Shown piece after piece: positions 4,482 to 10,404 of a stretch of DNA of 10,404 nt. The notes under the pieces were generated by a model that saw nothing but the letters and a program-made list of their open reading frames with translations, did no database searches and had not been told where the DNA came from. The DNA comes from CAYJWS01 sp964373925 (GTDB taxonomy: Bacteria > Patescibacteriota > Patescibacteriia > Buchananbacterales > GWA2-38-13). Where the stretch lies: assembly GCA_964373925.1 (NCBI GenBank), contig CAYJWS010000041.1:1-10404 (forward strand). Direction: 5' to 3'. Each line of letters opens with the position of its first letter. The first letter of the stretch is position 1. Position numbers and translations under genes: made by a program.

Positions 4482-6221
4482 ATGTTTTCAAACGAGCAAT
4501 TAAACCAAATTCTGCTCTCTCAAAAAATATATAATGAGTCAGACATTAAAACGCATTTAAGAAAAGCACAAGAGCTTAATTTGACATTATATGAATATCT
4601 AGAATCAAAAAAGATTCTTTCTGAACGCCAGCTTTTTGAAACAATTGCGCTGTTTTATGGGATTCCTTTTATAGACTTTAAAAACACCGTTGTCCGAAAA
4701 GACGTTCTAACTCTCATCCCCGAGGCTATAGCACAATCCCATCATATCATAGCTTTTGATAAGACAGACAAAGATCTAAAAATCGCCGCTCTGAACCCAA
4801 AAGACCTGGAGATTTTTAATTTTTTAAAAAAGAAAACCAATCTTGATATTCTGATTTACATTACAACCCCTTCCGCCATCAATGACGCGCTCAAATCATA
4901 TCATATCGGGCTTAAAGCAGAGTTTGGAAATATCCAAAAGGAACAGGAGGAATCCATAAAAGGCGAAGGAGATAATAATAAAGACTTAAAAGAACTCGCG
5001 CAAGACCTCCCGGTCATTCGAATTGTTGACACGCTTCTTGAATACGCAATTTTTGAGGGTGCTTCGGATATTCATGTTGAGCCGGAGGAAAAAGAGCTCA
5101 ATATCCGTTATCGCGTTGACGGCATACTCAAAAATGTCATGACTCTTCCAAAATCCGTGCATGCAGGAATTATCGCGAGAATAAAAATACTTTCAAACCT
5201 CAAACTTGACGAACACAGGCTTCCCCAAGATGGAAGATTTAAAATAAATTCGAACGACTATAGAGTATCTTTTCGCGTTTCGGTAATCCCGGCCTTTGAC
5301 GGCGAAAAAATAGTCATGCGCCTTCTGAATGAAAAATCACAGATACTCACACTTGAACAGCTCGGGTTCCAGCAAAAACCTTATGAGATCATAAAAAGAA
5401 ATATTGACAAACCCCATGGGATGATCCTCGCGACCGGGCCTACCGGATCTGGAAAAACCACGACATTATACACCATCTTAAACATCCTCAATACTCCCGA
5501 GGTGAATATTTCGACTATTGAAGATCCTATCGAATACAGAATGCAGCACATCAATCAAAGCCAGGTAAATCCGAAGATCGGATATACTTTTGCAGCAGGG
5601 CTTCGCGCGTTTCTGCGCCAAGATCCGGATATCATTATGGTTGGCGAAATTCGAGATAACGAAACTGCGGAAATCGCGGTTCATGCCGCCATGACTGGCC
5701 ATCTTGTGCTCTCAACCCTTCACACTAACGACGCTGTCACAACCCTCCCTCGCCTGACAGACATGGGTGTCCCCTCATTTCTCATCGCTACCACCACGAA
5801 CGTCATCATAGCGCAAAGGCTTGTGAGAAAAATTTGTCCACGCTGCATCGAAAGTTATACCCTTGATAAAAAAGGCGTGCAAGAGCTCGATAAGCTTATT
5901 GATGTAAAAACGCTCATGGTTTCACTTGAAAGAGAAAAAATTATTTCACTCAATAAACAAAGTATGGAATCGCTCCTCTTTTATCGGGGAAAGGGCTGCA
6001 AAGAATGCAATCACGATGGCTATAAAGGAAGAATGGGCATATATGAAGTGTTGGAAGTCACACCGGATGTTTCTGATCTTATTATTAGAAAAGCCACTGA
6101 CACGGAGCTAAAGGCCGCTGCGAGAAAACAAAATATGATAACGATACTTGAAGACGGCTTCATAAAAGCAAAGCAAGGTATTACGACCATTGAAGAAGTC
6201 CTTAGGGTAAGCAAAGAATAA
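4482..6221 (+). CDS. pilB: Type IV pilus assembly ATPase PilB
   Basis: Cytoplasmic hexameric ATPase of the GspE/PilB family that powers pilus extension through the platform protein PilC. At 579 aa it has the normal PilB length. The N-terminal 1-140 region looks like the MshEN/T2SSE-N domain. The catalytic half shows SDIHVEP (195-201), Walker A GPTGSGKTTT (319-328), the Asp box STIEDPIEY (344-352), Walker B DPDIIMVGEIRD (381-392) and the His box STLHTNDA (411-418). A four-cysteine zinc site is formed by CPRC (452-455) and CKEC (506-509), followed by GRMGIYEVL. These features separate it from PilT retraction ATPases, which lack the N-terminal domain and the cysteines. The start at 4482 has only a weak upstream AAGAAA. 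It is first in the operon; pilC follows after 41 nt. A gspE label is possible, but the following pseudopilins fit a pilus better. Confidence 0.95.
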   Translation: MFSNEQLNQILLSQKIYNESDIKTHLRKAQELNLTLYEYLESKKILSERQLFETIALFYGIPFIDFKNTVVRKDVLTLIPEAIAQSHHIIAFDKTDKDLKIAALNPKDLEIFNFLKKKTNLDILIYITTPSAINDALKSYHIGLKAEFGNIQKEQEESIKGEGDNNKDLKELAQDLPVIRIVDTLLEYAIFEGASDIHVEPEEKELNIRYRVDGILKNVMTLPKSVHAGIIARIKILSNLKLDEHRLPQDGRFKINSNDYRVSFRVSVIPAFDGEKIVMRLLNEKSQILTLEQLGFQQKPYEIIKRNIDKPHGMILATGPTGSGKTTTLYTILNILNTPEVNISTIEDPIEYRMQHINQSQVNPKIGYTFAAGLRAFLRQDPDIIMVGEIRDNETAEIAVHAAMTGHLVLSTLHTNDAVTTLPRLTDMGVPSFLIATTTNVIIAQRLVRKICPRCIESYTLDKKGVQELDKLIDVKTLMVSLEREKIISLNKQSMESLLFYRGKGCKECNHDGYKGRMGIYEVLEVTPDVSDLIIRKATDTELKAAARKQNMITILEDGFIKAKQGITTIEEVLRVSKE

Positions 6222-6225
6222 AAAC

Positions 6226-6338
6226 AAAAGGAACGCATGGGCGTACAACAAACAAAAAAAATATGGCGGAAACAATTAACAATGAACCCCAAAATAGTGT
6301 CTCTCATGCCACAATGGAGGCGCTCGGCAATGGCTTGA
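6226..6338 (+). other. Shine-Dalgarno plus 33-codon frame overlapping the start of pilC
   Basis: AAAAGGAA (6226-6233) is followed after a few bases by an ATG at 6237 that opens a 33-codon frame ending at TGA 6336-6338, out of frame with pilC. This is the only good ribosome binding site in the pilB-pilC gap. The frame passes through A8 (6254-6261) just before the pilC ATG; a -1 slip there would enter the pilC frame. It could be a leader peptide coupling translation to pilC, a slippage start, or chance. Confidence 0.25.
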
Positions 6339-7432
6339 TGCAAAAAAAGAAAAAAGAAAAAAATTTTGGTATGCAATCCTTGCTCATGAAGTTTACAAAA
6401 ATTTCCGTTAGGGATAAGCTTTTTTTCCTTCAACAATTAAGCATAATGATTCAAACGGGCATCTCGCTTGCCGTCGCGCTCAAAACCCTTCGAGACCAGA
6501 CGTCCAATAAACGGTTTAAATTTATCCTGACCGATCTTCAAAATTTTGTAGAGCGCGGAAATCTTTTTTCTGACGGCTTAAAAAAATATAAAAATGTTTT
6601 TGGGGAACTATTTATCAACATGATACGCGCGGGAGAATCCACGGGGCGACTTGAAGAAGTCTTAAAGCAGCTTTTTTTACAAATGAAAAAAGACCATGAT
6701 ACCGTGTCAAAGGTTCGCGGAGCAATGATCTATCCGGTTGTTGTCCTGACAGCCATGGTTGTTATTAGTATTTTAATAATAGTATTTGTTATTCCTAGCC
6801 TTCTTTCGATATTCAAAGAATTCGGCGGGAAACTTCCGCTCCCGACAAGAATCCTCATCGCGATCTCAAATTTTTTAACCACTTACGGGGCATATGTATT
6901 CATAGTATCCTTTGTTTTTATTATTGCATTTTTGCGCATTATTCGCCTTCCAAAGGGCAGATTAATTCTTCACGCGACGTTTCTTAAAACTCCTATCCTG
7001 GGAACTATTGTGCAAAAAATCAATCTCGCCCGCTTCGCAAGGACGTTGAGCTCGCTCCTTAAAACGGATATTGCCATTATTACGTCATTTGAAATAACCT
7101 CGAGAGTTTTAGGAAATGAATTATTCAAAAGATCGCTCTTAGACGCCCGCGATAAAATCCAGAAAGGCACAAAAATCCATGAGTCTTTGGAGCCGTATCA
7201 AAAACTTTTTCCACCTGTTGTTTTGCAGATGGTAAACGTCGGAGAAGAAACCGGATCTTTAGATGTCATACTTGAACAAATGGCCGGATTTTTTGAAGAT
7301 GAGGTTGACCAAACAATGAAAAACTTGCCAACAATTATTGAACCGGTGTTAATTCTCGTCCTTGGCGTTGGCGTGGCGCTTCTCGCTGTTGCCGTCATTC
7401 TTCCTATATATTCGCTTGCCGATCAAATATAG
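6263..7432 (+). CDS. pilC: Type IV pilus inner-membrane platform protein PilC
   Basis: Inner-membrane protein of the GspF/PilC family that links the PilB ATPase to pilin subunits in the membrane. At 389 aa it matches the usual 380-410. Two T2SSF domains are visible, about residues 48-175 and 252-375, with the paired signatures RAGESTGRLEEVL (122-134) and VGEETGSLDVIL (326-337). Membrane segments lie at about 158-180, 205-227 and 359-383. The sequence ends PIYSLADQI, typical of the family. The first 45 residues are polar and Lys-rich. The ATG at 6263 has no Shine-Dalgarno; internal ATGs at residues 18 and 37 are alternatives, and a short frame with a good Shine-Dalgarno overlaps the start. The gene follows pilB by 41 nt and precedes two pseudopilin genes, so it is part of the same operon. 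Confidence 0.94.
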   Translation: MAETINNEPQNSVSHATMEALGNGLMQKKKKEKNFGMQSLLMKFTKISVRDKLFFLQQLSIMIQTGISLAVALKTLRDQTSNKRFKFILTDLQNFVERGNLFSDGLKKYKNVFGELFINMIRAGESTGRLEEVLKQLFLQMKKDHDTVSKVRGAMIYPVVVLTAMVVISILIIVFVIPSLLSIFKEFGGKLPLPTRILIAISNFLTTYGAYVFIVSFVFIIAFLRIIRLPKGRLILHATFLKTPILGTIVQKINLARFARTLSSLLKTDIAIITSFEITSRVLGNELFKRSLLDARDKIQKGTKIHESLEPYQKLFPPVVLQMVNVGEETGSLDVILEQMAGFFEDEVDQTMKNLPTIIEPVLILVLGVGVALLAVAVILPIYSLADQI

Positions 7433-7456
7433 CTTCAAATTAAAAAAAATGAAAAA

Positions 7457-9712
7457 ATGAAAATAAAATATTTTCACAAGCCAAAGAGCAGCTCTCAAAA
7501 GGGTTTTTCACTCTTAGAAATCACCATTTCAATCCTCATTATTTCTTTTTTGGTTGTTACGATATTCGCCTTATATTCTTACTCGCTCAAACTCGTAAGC
7601 GAAGACAAGTACAAAACACAGGCGATTACCCTCGCAGAACAAAAAATGGAACTTTTGAAGAACCTTCCGTATAACGACCTGGGAACAGTTGGGGGAATAC
7701 CTTCTGGAACTATTCTACAAAACGAAAATGTCATCTTCAACGGAGCAAGTTACGCGGTACATACCCAAATAATTTATTATGATGATTCCGCGGATGGCAT
7801 TTTAGGGATTAACCCAAGCGAGCTTTCCGGCACAGATTATAAAAAACTAAAAATAAAAATTTCTTGGGCAGGACCATTTGGGAATAAGGATATCTCCATC
7901 ATATCCAACATTTCTCCAAAGAGGAATCAAAGCGCAGACAATACTGGAACCCTATCCATACTCGTATTTAATGCTTCCGGACAGCCTGTGCCGCAAGCAG
8001 ATGTCACCATCAACGCTGCCGTAGGAACAACCACAATTAATATAAGCGCACAAACAAACAACTCTGGAAAACTCATCTACCCAGGCGCACCCGCCGCTCA
8101 AAACGCCTATGCCATAACCGCGTCCAAGACTGGCTACAGCACCGATACAACATGCAAAATTGACGCCTCCGGATCAGCCTGCACAAGCGCGCAAGGTAAT
8201 CCCAATCCGACCAAATCCCATGCCTCCGTCATTTCCGGCGCACTTACAGAGATTAGCTTTGCGATTGATCTCTTGTCTACTATGATTGTAAAAACGATCC
8301 GCCAAGCCGCCCCAACAGAGTGGATTATCAACACGGATACAACGGCATATGACCAAGACAATCCAAGCATGAATGTATGCAATAACGGAAACTATATATT
8401 TATCTGGCGAGATTTTCGTCAGAATAACAACCCAAGAATATACGCGCAGATGTATGATGTTAATTTCAATAAATTATGGACGCCGGATCTTGCCGTAACC
8501 ACCTCTAATAACCAAAACAATCCCGATGTCGTAAGCGATAAAAACTGCAATACCTATGTTACATGGAATGATGATCGTAACGGCAATCAAGATATATATT
8601 ACGAAAAATTCAATACCATTCCGGTTTCTGAATGGTCAGGATCAAAAAAAGTAAATACGTCCGCCGAATCAGCCGATCAGTCTCTTCCACAGATTGTCTT
8701 CGGCACAACCCCGCCCTTTGCCTATATTGCGTGGCTTGATTCAAGAGATGGCTCACACGATATTTATTCGCAAAAAATTAATCCGAATACTGGCGCACTC
8801 TCATGGTCGCCGGAAGTGAAGGTAAATATGTATAATGGCAGCGCTCCCATACAAAATAAACCAAAAATTTATATTGACTCCTCTGATAACTTAAATTTCG
8901 CATGGCAGGACAACCGCAATGGCCACAATGACATTTTCGCGCAGAAAATGGATAAAAATGGAAATATTCTTTGGTCAAATGATATTAAAATAAATAGTGA
9001 TACAACAACAACCGATCAAACAAAACCAAGTTTTACGGTAAGCAGCACAACACCCTCCTTTTTATATTTTGTATGGGAAGACAACCGCAATGGCAATAAG
9101 GACATATATGCTCAAAAATATGATCCTTCAGGAGCCAAGATATGGACGAATGACATCAAAATCAACAGTGATACGGGATCCGCCATTCAAGAAAACCCGG
9201 TGATTACAGAGGATAATAACGGAGATTTCTATATTGTTTGGCAGGATAATCGTAATGGCAACGACGATACCTACATGCAAAAAATTAATTCCGACGGCAC
9301 AAAACAGATTGCATTTGACGTAAGGATCAATAACATAACAACGAACGACCAGGAAAATCCTGATATCTATATCAATCAAGCAGGCTATCTGGTAATAGTG
9401 TGGCAAGACAACAACGATGGCGACTACGATATTAAGGCAGCGGTATATGGAAGCGACCCAGAAACCATAACTAATATCGCAAATGTTCCACTGGTTATTC
9501 GTGGTGCCAAGCGTATTGGTGAAAACCCTGTCATTTATAAGTATAATCAAAATTTTACAACGAATGCTTCGGGCGATCTTACTATAAGCAACCTAGAATG
9601 GGATCAGTACACCATAACGCCCACAGGTTTCACGGTGCTTCGTTCCGAGCCCGCGCAACCAGTTCCCGTCAATGCAAATCAAACAGTAAGCGTGTTTCTT
9701 AATCTTCAATAA
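7457..9712 (+). CDS. Prepilin-like protein carrying a seven-bladed beta-propeller
   Basis: A 751-aa secreted minor-pilin-like protein. The N-terminus is a class III prepilin signal: basic leader, QKG|FSLLE (cleavage after Gly16, Glu at +5 = residue 21) and a hydrophobic helix to about residue 46. A pilin-like head follows to about 155. Residues 164-250 read as an Ig-like, carboxypeptidase-regulatory-type domain (GTLSILVFNASGQPVPQADV), with a possible disulfide between C233 and C242. From about 295 to 668 there are seven repeats of W-x-D-x-R-x-G-x-x-D-I-Y-x-Q, with Trp at 317, 370, 426, 483, 540, 595 and 649, spaced 53-57 residues. This predicts a seven-bladed propeller. The C-terminal 675-751 (VPLVIRGAKRIGEN, then LTISNLEWDQYTI) looks like the rest of an Ig-like domain that starts near 272. 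PilV-like by position. Likely an exposed pilus-tip or surface binding protein; the ligand is unknown. It starts 24 nt after pilC without a clear Shine-Dalgarno. Confidence 0.9.
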   Translation: MKIKYFHKPKSSSQKGFSLLEITISILIISFLVVTIFALYSYSLKLVSEDKYKTQAITLAEQKMELLKNLPYNDLGTVGGIPSGTILQNENVIFNGASYAVHTQIIYYDDSADGILGINPSELSGTDYKKLKIKISWAGPFGNKDISIISNISPKRNQSADNTGTLSILVFNASGQPVPQADVTINAAVGTTTINISAQTNNSGKLIYPGAPAAQNAYAITASKTGYSTDTTCKIDASGSACTSAQGNPNPTKSHASVISGALTEISFAIDLLSTMIVKTIRQAAPTEWIINTDTTAYDQDNPSMNVCNNGNYIFIWRDFRQNNNPRIYAQMYDVNFNKLWTPDLAVTTSNNQNNPDVVSDKNCNTYVTWNDDRNGNQDIYYEKFNTIPVSEWSGSKKVNTSAESADQSLPQIVFGTTPPFAYIAWLDSRDGSHDIYSQKINPNTGALSWSPEVKVNMYNGSAPIQNKPKIYIDSSDNLNFAWQDNRNGHNDIFAQKMDKNGNILWSNDIKINSDTTTTDQTKPSFTVSSTTPSFLYFVWEDNRNGNKDIYAQKYDPSGAKIWTNDIKINSDTGSAIQENPVITEDNNGDFYIVWQDNRNGNDDTYMQKINSDGTKQIAFDVRINNITTNDQENPDIYINQAGYLVIVWQDNNDGDYDIKAAVYGSDPETITNIANVPLVIRGAKRIGENPVIYKYNQNFTTNASGDLTISNLEWDQYTITPTGFTVLRSEPAQPVPVNANQTVSVFLNLQ

Positions 9713-9718
9713 ACCCAC

Positions 9719-10360
9719 ATGAAGACAAGGTTAAACCAAAAAAATATTATAGAAAATGCTTTCGGATATTCTCTCCTTGAAATTATCGTGGCTATGGCGA
9801 TATTTCTGATTGCACTAACTATTGTTTCAGGATTTATACGAAGGGGATATGAAAGCAATCGGTTTAGCCTGGAACTTTTGGATGCAGTAAATTTCGCAAA
9901 AAAAGGAATTGACGCGATGGCAAAAGAAATCCGAGAAGCAGGCTACGCAGAAAACGGCGACTATCCACTCGTTGAAGCAAAGGACCAAAGCATAATATTT
10001 TACAGCGATATTGATTCAGATACCGCCGTTGAAAGGGTGCGATATTACCTTAATGGAACAGATCTTATGAAAGGCATTATAGAACCGACGGCAACACAAC
10101 CTGTTCAATACCCTTCAGGGAATGAGAATGTTACATTGGTTACACAATATATCCGAAACAATACAAGCCCTATTTTTTACTATTACAATGGCGATTATCC
10201 TGCCGACACAACAAATAATCCTCTTATAACGCCCGCGAATGTAAATCAAATAAAGCTTGTGAGGCTTTTCTTAAAAATAAATATAGACCCTATTAAAGCT
10301 CCTGGAGATTTTAACTTGGAAATTTTTTCTCAAGTAAGAAATTTAAAAAATAATCTCTAA
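9719..10360 (+). CDS. PilW/GspJ-like minor pseudopilin
   Basis: A 213-aa protein with a class III prepilin signal: AFG|YSLLE, cleaved after Gly16, with Tyr rather than Phe at +1 and the conserved Glu at +5 (residue 21). A hydrophobic helix IIVAMAIFLIALTIVSGF follows. REAGYAENGDYPLVEA (about residues 72-87) and a beta-rich C-terminal part fit PilW- or GspJ-type minor pilins, which prime pilus assembly or sit at the tip. It begins 6 nt after the propeller protein's stop, so it is certainly in the same transcript and may depend on translational coupling, since no Shine-Dalgarno is visible. No cysteines are seen. The PilW label rests on the REAGY-like segment and gene order; the general pseudopilin assignment is firmer. 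Confidence 0.85.
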   Translation: MKTRLNQKNIIENAFGYSLLEIIVAMAIFLIALTIVSGFIRRGYESNRFSLELLDAVNFAKKGIDAMAKEIREAGYAENGDYPLVEAKDQSIIFYSDIDSDTAVERVRYYLNGTDLMKGIIEPTATQPVQYPSGNENVTLVTQYIRNNTSPIFYYYNGDYPADTTNNPLITPANVNQIKLVRLFLKINIDPIKAPGDFNLEIFSQVRNLKNNL

Positions 10361-10381
10361 TCGCTGCTTACTTTTTTCACC

Positions 10382-10404
10382 ATGACGAGGAAAAAAAATC
10401 AAAA
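10382..10404 (+). CDS. Start of next pilus-operon gene (partial, possibly PilX-like)
   Basis: An ATG at 10382, 21 nt after the preceding stop, opens MTRKKNQ before the window ends. A short Lys/Arg-rich start like this would suit a further prepilin leader, and a PilX-like gene commonly follows PilV- and PilW-like genes in such operons. Only seven codons are visible, so this is inference from context. Confidence 0.4.

Noticed and set aside
7449..7460. Three-codon ATG-AAA-AAA-TGA frame overlapping the start of the propeller gene
   Set aside because: Too short to judge and expected by chance in an A-rich gap; no Shine-Dalgarno.
8300..9460. Regularly spaced repeats considered as a CRISPR array or tandem DNA repeat
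   Set aside because: Repeats are conserved at the protein level (W-D-R-DIY), in frame, 53-57 codons apart, and mostly diverged in DNA; this is a beta-propeller coding region.
9128..9550. 140-codon minus-strand frame opposite the propeller gene
   Set aside because: Ile/Val-rich translation arises from reverse reading of Asn/Asp-rich repeats; the plus-strand frame is intact and carries the repeat pattern.

Overview
The window looks like a stretch of a Patescibacteria (CPR) genome, most likely a Parcubacteria-type lineage. The evidence is A+T-rich DNA, the standard genetic code (TGA used as stop), divergent but motif-complete peptidoglycan genes, weak Shine-Dalgarno sequences, a compact type IV pilus operon with repeat-rich pseudopilins, and a 202-aa protein of a kind I recall from many CPR genomes. 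The lineage call comes from the style of the sequence, not from a marker gene.

Left half, all minus strand: a small three-helix membrane protein (3740-4111) lies 10 nt upstream of mraY (2677-3729). murD follows, with its C-terminal part running off the left edge (1-1030). mraY and murD are usual neighbours in cell-wall (dcw) clusters. Here they are separated by about 1.65 kb. That interval holds one higher-GC gene with its own promoter, structured leader, strong ribosome binding site and terminator (1603-2211). It also holds several short hairpin repeats with GTCAT/ATGAC ends and a perfect 38-bp palindrome (2575-2612). The last 37 codons of the inserted gene are strongly depleted in adenine and encode a W/R/aromatic-rich tail, a pattern that fits a diversified ligand-binding domain.

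Centre: a divergent A+T-rich intergenic region (4112-4481) holds a long imperfect hairpin, a small inverted repeat and an extended -10 promoter driving rightward transcription.

Right half, all plus strand: a type IV pilus operon. It runs pilB (assembly ATPase), pilC (inner-membrane platform), a 751-aa prepilin-like protein, a PilW/GspJ-like minor pseudopilin, and the first codons of a further gene at the right edge. The 751-aa protein has a class III prepilin signal, an Ig-like domain and seven W-D-R repeats, predicted to form a seven-bladed beta-propeller that appears to be inserted within a second Ig-like domain. PilB would power and PilC would organise pilus assembly. The pseudopilins would form the tip or priming complex, with the propeller as a candidate surface-exposed adhesin or ligand-binding head.

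The two most notable items are the prepilin-anchored seven-bladed propeller and the adenine-depleted C-terminal module of the gene inserted between mraY and murD. No tRNA, rRNA, CRISPR array or transposase was seen.
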